A stretch of DNA of 64,000 bases, from positions 17,415,060 through 17,479,059 of the forward strand of contig OX442314.1 in assembly GCA_949358305.1 (NCBI GenBank), written 5' to 3'. Within the stretch, counting starts at the first letter, position 1, and every line of letters starts with the position of its first letter. This DNA comes from Strigamia acuminata. Taxonomy: Eukaryota > Arthropoda > Chilopoda > Geophilomorpha > Linotaeniidae. Shown piece after piece: positions 52,800 through 64,000 of this stretch. The translations under genes were made by a program, and so were the position numbers. The notes beneath the pieces were generated by a model that saw nothing but the letters and a program-made list of their open reading frames with translations, did not search any database and had not been told where the DNA came from.

Positions 52800-55700
52800 T
52801 TAAAATGCTCTGGTATTATATGTATCTTCGTATGCTCTGGGTTTATGTTTATCTTCATATGCTCTAGTATTATATGTATCTTCATATGCTCTAGTATTAT
52901 ATGTATCTTCGTATGCTCTGGGTTTATGTTTATCTTCATATGCTCTGGTATTGTATGTATCTTCATATGCTCTGGTATTATATGTATCTTCGTATGCTCT
53001 AGGTTTATGTTTATCTTCATATGCTCTGGTATTGTATGTATCTTCATATGCTCTGGTATTATATGTATCTTCGTATGCTCTGGGTTTATGTTTATCTTCA
53101 TATGCTCTGGTATTATATGTATCTTCATATGCTCTGGTATTATATGTATCTTCGTATGCTCTGGGTTTATGTTTATCTTCATATGCTCTAGTATTATATG
53201 TATCTTCATATGCTCTGGTGTTATATGTATCTTCGTATGCTCTGGGTTTATGTTTATCTTCATATGCTCTGGTATTATATGTATCTTCGTATGCTCTGGG
53301 TTTATGTTTATCTTCTAATGCTCTGGTATTATATGTATCTTCATATGCTCTGGTATTATATGTATCTTCGTATGCTCTAGGTTTATGTTTATCTTCATAT
53401 GCTCTAGTATTATATGTATCTTCATATGCTCTGGTATTATATGTATCTTCGTATGCTCTGGGTTTATGTTTATCTTCATATGCTCTGGTATTATATGTAT
53501 CTTCATATGCTCTGGTATTATATGTATCTTCGTATGCTCTGGGTTTATGTTTATCTTCATATGCTCTAGTATTATATGTATCTTCATATGCTCTGGTATT
53601 ATATGTATCTTCGTATGCTCTGGGTTTATGTTTATCTTCATATGCTCTGGTATTATATGTATCTTCGTATGCTCTGGGTTTATGTTTATCTTCTAATGCT
53701 CTGGTATTATATGTATCTTCATATGCTCTGGTATTATATGTATCTTCGTATGCTCTGGGTTTATGTTTATCTTCATATGCTCTGGTATTATATGTATCTT
53801 CATATGCTCTGGTATTATATGTATCTTCGTATGCTCTGGGTTTATGTTTATCTTCATATGCTCTAGTATTATATGTATCTTCATATGCTCTGGTATTATA
53901 TGTATCTTCGTATGCTCTGGGTTTATGTTTATCTTCATATGCTCTGGTATTATATGTATCTTCATATGCTCTGGTATTATATGTATCTTCGTATGCTCTG
54001 GGTTTATGTTTATCTTCATATGCTCTAGTATTATATGTATCTTCATATGCTCTGGTATTATATGTATCTTCGTATGCTCTGGGTTTATGTTTATCTTCAT
54101 ATGCTCTGGTATTATATGTATCTTCGTATGCTCTGGGTTTATGTTTATCTTCTAATGCTCTGGTATTATATGTATCTTCATATGCTCTGGTATTATATGT
54201 ATCTTCGTATGCTCTGGGTTTATGTTTATCTTCATATGCTCTGGTATTATATGTATCTTCATATGCTCTGGTATTATATGTATCTTCGTATGCTCTGGGT
54301 TTATGTTTATCTTCATATGCTCTAGTATTATATGTATCTTCATATGCTCTGGTATTATATGTATCTTCGTATGCTCTGGGTTTATGTTTATCTTCATATG
54401 CTCTGGTATTATATGTATCTTCATATGCTCTGGTATTATATGTATCTTCGTATGCTCTGGGTTTATGTTTATCTTCATATGCTCTGGTATTATATGTATC
54501 TTCATATGCTCTGGTATTATATGTATCTTCGTATGCTCTGGGTTTATGTTTATCTTCATATGCTCTAGTATTATATGTATCTTCATATGCTCTGGTATTA
54601 TATGTATCTTCGTATGCTCTGGGTTTATGTTTATCTTCATATGCTCTGGTATTATATGTATCTTCATATGCTCTGGTATTATATGTATCTTCGTATGCTC
54701 TGGGTTTATGTTTATCTTCATATGCTCTGGTATTATATGTATCTTCATATGCTCTGGTATTATATGTATCTTCGTATGCTCTGGGTTTATGTTTATCTTC
54801 ATATGCTCTAGTATTATATGTATCTTCATATGCTCTGGTATTATATGTATCTTCGTATGCTCTGGGTTTATGTTTATCTTCATATGCTCTGGTATTATAT
54901 GTATCTTCATATGCTCTGGTATTATATGTATCTTCGTATGCTCTGGGTTTATGTTTATCTTCATATGCTCTGGTATTATATGTATCTTCATATGCTCTGG
55001 TATTATATGTATCTTCGTATGCTCTGGGTTTATGTTTATCTGCATATGCTCTGGTATTATATGTATCTTCGTATGCTCTGGGTTTATGTTTATCTTCATA
55101 TGCTCTGGTATTATATGTATCTTCATATGCTCTGGTATTATATGTATCTTCGTATGCTCTGGGTTTATGTTTATCTTCATATGCTCTAGTATTATATGTA
55201 TCTTTATATGCTCTGGTATTATATGTATCTTCGTATGCTCTGGGTTTATGTTTATCTTCATATGCTCTGGTATTATATGTATCTTCGTATGCTCTGGTAT
55301 TATATGTATCTTCGTATGCTCTGGGTTTATGTTTATCTTCATATGCTCTGGTATTATATGTATCTTCATATGCTCTGGTATTATATGTATCTTCGTATGC
55401 TCTGGGTTTATGTTTATCTTCATATGCTCTGGTATTATATGTATCTTCGTATGCTCTGGGTTTTTGTTTATCTTTGTATGCTCTGGTATTATATGTGTCT
55501 TCGTATGCTCTGGTATTATATGTATCTTCGTATGCTCTACGTTTTTGTTTATCTTCATATGCTCTGGTATTATATGTATCTTCGTATGCTCTGGGTTTTT
55601 GTTTATCTTTGTATGCTCTGGTATTATATGTGTCTTCGTATGCTCTGGTATTATATGTATCTTCGTATGCTCTGCGTTTTTGTTTATCTTCATATGCTCT

Positions 55701-58700
55701 GGTATTATATGTATCTTCGTATGCTCTGATATCAGAAGAACTATAAGAGACAGAAGAAGAAGAGCCAGAAGAAGAAGAGCCAGAAGAAGAAGAATTATAC
55801 AGGACATAAAATTATATTAGAAAAAAGAAATCATAATATTTGTAGTGAGCATACGAATGTGATACCTGGCATCTTTAGACAAATAATTTTGACAAAAATC
55901 AAAAACTTACTTCGCTTTGTTTCGATCTGCCGGACTTCTATCTTTTGACAATCTATATTCTTCACTAAGGTTTTCTATGAGTTTGCCTAGTTTTGCAATC
56001 CAGTCTACTTCTGCTTCATTTTTTTTGCCACCAGCTTTACCTAAATTTGGTGGGAAAAAAATCATTATTTTCATTTAGATATGCATTAAAACCTCCTCCT
56101 GCCGATTGCCTTTTAAGTTTTTCTTTGATTGGTTTGCTGTGCGACCTTTACGGTTACCTTTGCGGTTTGGGTGAGTTTTTCTACGTTTACCATTATAATA
56201 ACTTTAATAACAATAGAAATGAGAATTGATATCAATTCTCATTTCTATTGTATTTTAACTCTAGATGAAATTTACACGAAAGAAACCTAAACATTTTTTT
56301 TGTGTTTTTGAATTTGCTATTTTGGCTGAAATTGTTACATATTTTTTCATTTTAACAGTAATAAGGCGTGGAATTGCCTGAATTTTTTATTTAAAAATGA
56401 ACATGGTTTTAAGATCATCCATCCTTTGATCCTGCAGTTACTAAACTATTAAAAAAACACTGAATTTGTTTCCAACATTAGGTTTGTTCAAAAGTTTCTG
56501 CAAACAGCAAAAACTTATGTAAAATATACGCCTAACAATGAATGTTTGCGCGGTAATTTCATTTTAGGGCCTGTTTTCTGTTCAATCTTTTCTTTGGATC
56601 TTATGATTAAATGGCGATTAAAAAGTTCTACATTTTTACTTAATCAACAAATTGTGGCCCACTTATTCGTACACAATTGTGGCCCACTTATTCGAACACA
56701 ATTGTAGCCCACTTATTCGAACACAATTGTGCTTTTATTAATGTTTTAGCAGGTGGATGCTTTGCTTGAAAGCATTGAAGGTATTATTCTACTTTACCGG
56801 CCATCTCTCAGATCATCTCCAAAATTGGGATGTACAGGTAGGGTGGGAAATCGAATGGCGTTAACGGTTTTGGGGGCAAACGGAAACGGATGCAAAAAAC
56901 AGGAGATTAATGGCAGTAGGTTTATACTTGTTAGATTAGATTAAGCATTGGAATCAAATGGACCATTGTTGCCGTTGTTTATTGTTATTGTGGTCGCAAG
57001 TTCCACAGCATTAGCGGGCAGGGAATTTAGGGGGGGGGGGGTGGCAGAGCGCCCTTAAATAAGAAAATAAAAAGCACGTGCATAACAATGCTGGAGAGAA
57101 TGATGACAGCTAACAATAAAATTAAAAAATTGAAATAATGGACCATATGATGTCAATCAAAAGTAGTATACAGTAACAGGTCGTTAATCTCCTGTTTTCC
57201 GGTTAGTTGTCTCTCAAAATTAATCAGTGAGGTCACGCTTTATTGCACTCCCAAAAAAAACATGAACAAATGTCTGAATTCTGAAGAATGAATAGGCCTT
57301 CAGTTAAATGTTTACAATATGGGAATACTTAACAGTGCCCTTGTGTGCAACAGACAATTTTAAATTTTTGTTTTCATTTTTGTGTTTTTGGAATTTGGCA
57401 TTAAGATGCCAGTGTGCAGACTGTAGCTACTTACCGTTTTCCAAACCTTTAGTTTTCCGCGAAAGTTTTCAGCTTGAAAAGTTTCAACAGCGAAATATAT
57501 CATCATTTATTGGAAGAAAGTTCCAAAAATGATTTAATTTTTTTTTTTAATTTCTAAGTTGTTAGTTGTGTGCTCCGATAATTTTTTGTACTTACGGCCA
57601 AAATCTTCACTGCTCTCTCTGAGACCCTGTAAAAAACGGGTATAAGCACATGTGGGAAATGTGTAGCGCCTATACATACCATCATTGACATGACATCTGT
57701 TTTTTCCGGTCGTTTATCACTATCCATATAAACTCTTGGAAAGGATGAATCCTGGAAAGAATGATTAAAAAACTTACAAAGCAAAGTAACTGAATTAGAT
57801 TTTAAAAAGTATTGAAATAACAACTATTAGTTCTTTCGTCAAAGTGACAATTGCAATTGAAAAAAATTGAACACAAATCTAGTTCTGCCTTTGGTTTTAT
57901 TTTGACCAAAACATAAGTAATCGAATTTTTGGGCAATTAAACTAAGCTCATTCAATAATCTATGATGGTGCTGATAGTTTTTTTAAAAAAAACCTTGAAG
58001 AATTGTGTCATAAACAAATAGCCTTCGACTTTCAAGCCAATAGTAACAACCTTCAATGCTTAGCTATGCCAACAAAACTTTGCTTTATGACGATCATGCA
58101 GTCGCTCATCGATATAGCGACAAATTACGCCAATAGATGGCGCTGGCGACCACAGGCGGCAAATTCAAGTAGAATTTGTCACTTGATATAAAACCACATA
58201 AAATGCAACTTTTATGTGATTTTAAGGCAGAGAGTCGACTTTATCTTATATTTATGGCAATAAATATAGATATTATGTTGTTTTGTGATAACTCTGCAAA
58301 GTTACCTCAAAACTAGGTTTAGGGGATTAAATCTCCCCCTCGCACCTGCTCCAAGCGTGGACCCCCGCGGATCAAGTTGAAAGACTTAATCCAAAAGTGT
58401 TCCTCGCTATCCAGTTCCTGTCCCGACCTAGCAGAGAGCTATGGTCTGTCTTTTTGACCACCTGGACTGAAAATGTGTCCTGAGTATCCCATCACCTGGA
58501 CCAGTGATTGGGGGGATTTGCAGGACCATTGCTCTCATTGGAGCAATGGCCAAGCTATTGTTTTCCCCGAGTATATACTTCCTCGCAACAGGAAGTAGCT
58601 TGCTCTTGACCAGATATTTTGACTATATGTTTTCTTGAGCCCTTTCTACTACTTCAGTGTTATGTTGATTGCGCAAACACAAGCTTGCCTGTTGATTGCG

Positions 58701-60234
58701 CAGCCAATGCCCCTTATACTGCGGGCCTATGAGAACATACATGCGGCGCACACTTGACGTGGAGATGGGTGATATGATGCCTCCATGTCCGGGTGCCCGA
58801 TGACGGCTGTGTGGCCGTGAGGAGATCAGGTCGCGGCGATGAGTAGTAAGAATCCCGTCGGGCCGGATATATTTCAACAAGTGTTCCACAAGGCCTGCCA
58901 GTTACAGTAAACCACGGCTGCCGAACAGCGTGTCGAAAATGTAACATTAGGGTTGAAATAACTAAACTCGGAAAAGTTTAGTTAGATTAAATCCCCAACT
59001 GGTTTATGTCACAACTCAGCATTGTGCATAAACATGGATACTTCTTCCAGAACTGTGCAAAACTGAAGACTAGTTACATTAGCATTTACTTGCCAGTAAA
59101 TGTGTAGCTAAATTGCCAACTTTATGTAAGCAGAATTATTACGAGTATTTACTGAAAAGTAATACTCTAATAAATACATCCATTACACGGAACCAGAAGT
59201 TATGATTGTAAACTCGCAACAGTTTACTCTCATATGAAGAACCATTTGACGTATCACACCAATTATAAATGTCTTAAAACATTTATAAGAGGTCAATTGG
59301 TAAATGGCTCTCACAAGCCATTTAAACCAATAACCGCCCCAAGTTTGTGGCGATGCAGATACAGTCAACCGGAAGTCCTCGGATACTAACCTTTTCATTA
59401 CAGATTTGAACCAGACCCCGATGTACAATTAGGACCAAATAATCAACCGATTCAGACGACATCTTACCCACCCGATGAAGCCGACTTGATATTATCATAG
59501 AGCCGTTTAGGCGACTGTATGTATAGTTAATTGACCAATTTATACAGCCAATTGTCGGCATAGTTACTGTATAACTGTATTTTATGCAAATTGATTAATA
59601 TAATCACTTTACGGTGATTATATTTATATATCAATAAATATGTTATGTGTTGATAACTGAATGCCTCATTATTTTACCCAGTTCACACTTTAGGTTTTGT
59701 CAATCCTATCTCTCAACTACTGAATAGATAGACTAGCTTGTTATGCCAAAATACATATTTTGAGCGGATAGCGTCATCGAAAGGTCATCGTCACAGCTTA
59801 GTTATGCCTCTTATGCCATCGAAACTTTGCTTAGCTATGCCAACGAAAGTTTGCTTAGCCAACGAAAGTTTGCTTAGCCAACGGAAGTTTGCTTAGCCAA
59901 CGAAAGTTTGCTTAGCCAACGAAAGTTTGCTTAGCCAACGAAAGTTTGCTTAGCCAACGAAAGTTTGCTGAGCCAACGAAAGTTTGCTTAGCCAACAAAA
60001 ATTAAAAAATATTGAAACAACAATACAAGAATTTATGATTAATAGCTATATACCTGCTTCTTCCCGAAGCCATAATTCTTGTGTGTGGATACATTCTTGT
60101 AAAAATAAAATACGCAAAGAAGTGGATGAATTAGTTTTAAAAAAGTATTGAAAATAATAACTCTTAGTCATTACTTTTGACAAAAATCCAATTAAAACAG
60201 TCAGGAAAAGTGCGATTTGAATGTTTGCAAACAT
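52800..60234 (-). CDS. gene B: secreted protein with about 108 nonapeptide repeats (YEDTYNTRA / YEDKHKPRA)
   Basis: Exons: 60234-60175 (signal peptide, MFANIQIALFLTVLIGFLSK), 60095-60054, 57751-57680, 57626-57596, 56040-55911, 55740-52800. Phases agree (0, 0, 0, 1, 2) and the total is 3276 nt, 1091 aa. Exon 5 keeps the AEVDWIAKLGKL segment of the paralogues but ends early at a new gtaagt donor. Exon 6 uses a tcttatag acceptor; the ancestral acceptor (gatag in A and C) is mutated to tataa, leaving in-frame Ser/Gly codons just upstream as a fossil of the old tail. The 979-codon tail repeats 9 residues in the order T-type, T-type, K-type, with no stop. Tyr is nearly one residue in five, and acidic and basic residues almost balance. 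The tail frame lacks Met. Family unknown; an extracellular structural or adhesive role is inference only. Confidence 0.72.
52803..55735. repeat. 27-bp coding tandem repeat with 81-bp higher-order unit
   Basis: About 108 copies of a 27-mer (plus strand: tgctctggtattatatgtat + cttcgta) alternate with a variant containing gggtttatgttta, mostly in the pattern two plus one (81 bp). All length variation is in multiples of 27, and no indel breaks the frame. A rarer variant (ttctaatgctc) recurs near 53313, 53691 and 54150, at 14 and 17 units apart, showing longer-range duplication. The right end (55440-55735) has diverged units with ttttgtttatc. Confidence 0.95.
56210..56251. repeat. perfect 42-bp palindrome in a gene B intron
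   Basis: acaatagaaatgagaattga is followed directly by its reverse complement, with no loop. The same intron in gene A has only the left half (gtagaaatgagaattgatat), so the palindrome arose in B after the duplication. Confidence 0.8.
58084..59800. mobile_element. about 1.7-kb unclassified insertion in gene B intron 2
   Basis: Gene A and gene B introns align through aatgcttagctatgccaac, but B then has about 1.7 kb before the cttagctatgcc repeats resume. The insert is GC-richer (58310-58960), has no long ORF, and ends in an AT-rich stretch with aataaa-like signals near 59630. tgacgat occurs near both ends in inverted orientation, too short to be convincing as a terminal repeat. It is probably a non-autonomous transposon or LTR remnant; the family is unknown. 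Confidence 0.5.
59835..59998. repeat. intronic 19-bp tandem repeat in gene B
   Basis: About eight copies of cttagccaacgaaagtttg run head to tail in the intron between exons 2 and 3, with occasional single-base variants. It is a shortened, expanded form of the 24-bp repeat in gene A. Confidence 0.85.
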
Positions 60235-60566
60235 CCTGGTGGTTAACACATATGATACTACACTACCTTATTGTGAACTAACTATAACTTAATGATCCTT
60301 TGTTCCATGCATTCTTTAATTTTAATTTTAACATAAATTTTAAATAAAAATAATGCATTGTTTGAAGTGGATAATTTTTTATAGCTCTTTAATATTTTTA
60401 ATTTTTTGAAAAAAAAAATAAACTAAAATTGTAATACTATAAAACAAATATGTTTCAATGCAGAAATAATTTTGATTTACTGTATACAGTAACAAAATTA
60501 ATCTTTTTTAGTAATATATTTATTTAATTCACTGGCAAACATTGGGGTGGGACTGTCATCAGCTCG

Positions 60567-63309
60567 TTATTCTTCTGAAGAACTAGAAGATGATGAACTA
60601 GAAGACGAACTAGAAGAAGAAGAAGAACTAGAAGAAGAATCAGAAAAAGAACTAGAAGAAGAATCAGAAGAAGAACTAGAAGAAGAAGAACCAGAAGAAG
60701 GACGACCAGAAGAAAGACGACCAGAAGAAAAAGAACTATCCAGGTCATTTAAAATGATAAAAGAAAAAAGAAATTTAAATTAAACTCAAATCACAATATT
60801 TGTAGTGGCATACGAATATAATACCTGGGGTTTTTAGGCAAATAAATTTGACGAAAATCAAAATGGTAGCCTCCTTTGTGTCGGCCTGTCGAACTCGTGC
60901 CTTTTGGAAAACCATAGTCCAAGAAAGATTTCACGAAATAATATACGGAATTGACAATGTCATCTTCAGTAAGGTTTTCTAAGAGTTTGCCTAGTTTTGC
61001 AACCCAGTCTACTTCTGCTTTATAATTTTGTCCACTAACTTTGTCTAAATTTGATGAAAAAAATATCATTATTTTGATTTAAATATGTATTGAAACCTCC
61101 TCCTAATCTTTGCAGTTGCCTCTTGCCTTTTATGTTTTTATTTTGCTGGTTTGCTGTGCGAGAACTGGGTCTTTTTGTGGTCTTATCACGATTACCTTTA
61201 CGGTACGGGTGATGTGGGCCATGTCTACCACCTTCATAATAACCTTGATAACGATAAAAAGAAGAATTGAGATTTTAGTTTTGAGTGAAATTTACACTCA
61301 TGGCATACCGGTGTTCAAAAATATGTATTTTTGTGTTTTTTTGAATTTTATGATTTTATGCTTTAACACCAGAAATTTTTTAACACCTATTTTGGCTGAA
61401 TTTCGTATATGCCTACATTTTTTTCATTATAACAGTAAGTCGTGCAAATGTCTGAATTTTTTATTTCACAAATGGACATGGAGTAGCAGGATGAGTTTAA
61501 TTTTAAAAAATCTAAAAACTAAAAACTAAAAACTGCCCATATCTCTGCAACGGTGCCAGATATGCAAATTCCAACCGGGAGAATCGATTTTTTTAGGTCA
61601 TTTTATGTCTAATCAGCACATTTTTAGCACTTTTTCTTAAAAATTTAGTACAAAAGATTTGAGGAGTAGTCATTTTTAGACTAAATAAATGTTGCTCTAC
61701 AAGTTTACAATTGGAGATTTCTGTCTATCTCTAACGGTTTTCGAGATAATTTTCCAATGACCTTGAAGGAACATCCCAAGGTCAAATTTTGGGTCACCAA
61801 AAGATTGCCCCACCCAACTTTAATACTTTGCCATCATTAGATTAGATGCATTGTCAGCCCTTTCAGAAATATTTAGTAGAGAACCAGACTTTTTTACCAC
61901 CCTATATAAAATCTAAAGTAATCATCGTCTTTTCGTGGGAAATTGTGGGATTTTTTCCGGGGCCCTCGATGGGTGGTGACTCCCAAGCAACTGCTGATTT
62001 TTCTTATGCATAAATCCGGCCCTGCCCCTCAATATTTAACTTGCACAAACCATTTCAAAAACACACACATACAAACAAAACAAATATGTGATTTGTCAAA
62101 GTAATAATTCTATCACTTGTTCGCTGAAGAGAATTTTAGATTTTTGTTTTTTCATGATTGAATTTGGCATTAAGATATAGTGTGCAGACTACTTTCCAAA
62201 ACCATAAGGTTTCGTCGATGTTTTCAGCATGAAAATGTTCTACAGCGAAATATTTCATCATTTATTGGAAGCAAATTCCATAAATAATTTATAAATTTTT
62301 TTCTTTTTTAATTTATAAGTTGCTAGTTATGTGATTCGGTCATTTATTGTACTTACGTCCCTCAAAATCTTCATTGCTCTCGCTGATAAAACCCTGCAAA
62401 TAAAAATTTTTTAAAAAAAAAATCAGGTATAAGCATGTGTGAAATTTGTCATCTTTCTGGAATCACTTGCTGTCGGCGTTCCCGGATCTCTATCAAAATC
62501 CAAAGAATTTTTTTTAAATAACTCCGGTATGGAGTAAATCTGGAGAGAATAATTAAAAGTTTGCAAAGAAAAGTAAATAAATTAGATTTTAACAAGTTCT
62601 TTTTTTTTGTCAAAAAAAAATTGAACATAAATCTCGTTTTGCCTTTGCTTTTAAGTAATGGACTCCACTAAAAAAAAACCCCATTGATATAAGTTACCCT
62701 TTTTAGTTTGCATTAAGAGTTGATTTACATACATATCCTGCAAATTCCGTCTTAAATTTTGTAAGATTTTTTTAACTCTTGAACTGCTTAGAGTTATCAA
62801 TTTTAAAAACATGATGAATCCACCAAACACTACTTGTAATCCAGTCTCAGTCACATGGAATCAGATCCCTAGCTAAACTTCCAATAATCTTTAGAGTTTA
62901 TTTTGATGGAAAACGTCAGACTTACAAAAATATAATCGCTTTTATGCGGAATTATAAATTGAGCTCCTTCAATAAACTCTGATGGTGCTGTTGCTTAGCT
63001 TTGCCAAAGAAATTTTGGTTAGCTATAACATCAAATATTAAAAAGAATTGAACTAACAATACGGTAGTCTACTATTAATTTATTATTGATGATTACATAC
63101 CTTCTCTGCGTATTCAATGTCTTTGCTTCTCAGTCTAGCTTTATACATCTGGCTAAACATTTGTGTGGATGGAATCTGAAAAAATAAAACATGCAAAGAA
63201 TTAAATAAATTATATTTAAAAAAATATTAGAACAACAATTAGACATTACTTTTGACAAAATGACAATGAATCCAAGGAAGAAAATTGATATTTGGATGTT
63301 TAGCAACAT
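60567..63309 (-). CDS. gene C: secreted protein with Ser-rich tail
   Basis: Exons: 63309-63250 (signal peptide, MLLNIQISIFFLGFIVILSK), 63175-63101, an exon-3 relic beginning at 62539, 62393-62357, 61044-60825, 60735-60567. The donor of exon 3, present in gene B as gtatgtatagg, is deleted here; skipping exon 3 keeps the frame and gives 186 residues. Exon 5 is the same length as in gene A and its last 60-odd residues are identical (AEVDWVAKLGKLLENLTEDD to the end), although the introns have diverged. The tail is about 55 residues, Ser-rich with Gly-Arg and Asp, ending SSSSEE. Predicted to be secreted; function unknown. It is the most upstream of the three tandem copies. Confidence 0.6.
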
Positions 63310-64000
63310 CCTGGTGTTTCACAAATGATATGATACTCCTTATTACAAACCAACAATAACTTAATGTTCCTTTGTTTCATATGTTCTCTAATTTTAATTT
63401 GAATAAAAATAATGCAACTTTAATGCTGATAATTTTTTATAGTTCTTTATTCGTATTTTTGATTTTTTTAAACAAAACCCAAAATTATAAATACAGTACG
63501 GTACCGGTACTATAAAACAGATCCATTTCTGTGGGGCGCCGTACATTTCACTGCAGAAATAAGATTGGTTTTGTGCACAATGTTGTTACTATGTGGCACT
63601 GCTAGTGGAATCATTTGATCCAGTTTTGGTTCCAGACAAGTTTTTATTTGCTGTGGTGATAAAATGATGTATAATCTCGTAGCCAGATTTCAAACATGAA
63701 AGAATAGTTGATTTGGAACCAAATTCTTTATTTATCTATTCTGAGGAATTTTAACATCTGCTGATTTGATGTACAATCGTGGACAAAAAATTGTCTCCTT
63801 TTCCAAAAAAAAGCGAGAATTTTTTTGTCCACGATTGTTCCATTTCACTCACATTTTATTTAGAAAAAAGCTTTGTCCATATCCTTTGAATCTGCAATAA
63901 ACTTGACTATTATTTTATACGCGTGGTTATTTATTGCCATCACTTTGAACAAAAAGTACTGTAATACAAATTTCTTAAGTTGTACCTTGGAATTATAAAG
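63310..64000. promoter_or_regulatory. duplicated upstream region of gene C
   Basis: Blocks here match the upstream region of gene A in the same order (for example taacttaatgttcctttgtt and cactgcagaaata), covering at least 650 bases. Conservation across copies suggests it includes the promoter, but I cannot place a TATA box or start site. The homology continues toward the window edge, so further copies may lie beyond. Confidence 0.45.
63774..63837. mobile_element. 64-bp hairpin insertion upstream of gene C
   Basis: caatcgtggacaaaaaattg and its near-complement at the other end form a stem of about 20 bp. Gene A's upstream region (near 50675) reads straight across this point without it, so it is an insertion after duplication. 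The terminus resembles Tc1/mariner inverted repeats (cgtgg followed by A-runs), suggesting an extreme deletion derivative. Confidence 0.55.

Noticed and set aside
52951-55746. 931-residue plus-strand ORF of YALVLYVSS-type repeats
   Set aside because: It starts on TTG, not ATG, has no upstream gene context, and is the shadow of the 27-bp repeat whose minus-strand frame is tied to a spliced gene with a signal peptide. Wobble positions coincide in the two frames, so wobble alone does not decide.
54152-55807. Minus-strand ORFs of the KIHIIPEHM type across the satellite
   Set aside because: This frame is cut by stops at the three ttctaatgctc variants and is not in phase with exon 5 or with the residual Ser/Gly codons.

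Overview
The window is animal nuclear DNA: AT-rich, with long spliced genes, consensus gt/ag introns and scattered small transposons. The genes (a Rap1GAP, a Ski/Sno family regulator, a cytidine deaminase) are animal families. A DIRS-like retroelement and long introns fit an invertebrate. I cannot name the species; arthropod or crustacean is only a guess.

Layout. 1-1818 holds part of a DIRS-like retroelement with a GC-rich 28-bp minisatellite. 2790-34436 (minus) is one large Rap1GAP gene. I rebuilt it as 17 coding exons whose phases all agree, giving 1026 codons plus stop. It encodes a LIM zinc finger, a GoLoco motif, a RapGAP catalytic domain and a C-terminal coiled coil. The LIM finger is only complete if a 33-nt microexon at 27897-27929 is included. 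Phase-matched alternative first exons lie in its introns. 38290-38760 is the other end of a DIRS-like element, with a tyrosine recombinase remnant. 39094-39726 (minus) is a four-exon cytidine deaminase. 41427-42447 is a near-perfect 1-kb foldback element carrying tRNA-like sequences. 42982-45358 (minus) is a four-exon Ski/Sno gene.

47.5-64 kb is the most unusual part. Three tandem minus-strand paralogues (A, B, C) share one exon plan: signal-peptide exon, three small exons, an exon for a conserved domain, then a low-complexity tail exon. A and C end in serine-rich tails. In B the tail is about 108 copies of a 9-residue Tyr/Glu/Asp-rich repeat encoded by a 27-bp DNA repeat (52800-55740). That reading frame has no Met codon, so ATG-based ORF calling misses it and reports shadow ORFs instead. 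B is fully open (1091 codons plus stop). A has a frameshift in its signal-peptide exon. C has lost one splice donor.

The remaining sequence is introns and intergenic DNA with MITEs, hairpins and an 18S rRNA fragment. The three conserved genes act in unrelated processes: Rap signalling, pyrimidine salvage and TGF-beta-type transcription control. The A/B/C cluster is a locally duplicated family of predicted secreted proteins of unknown function.
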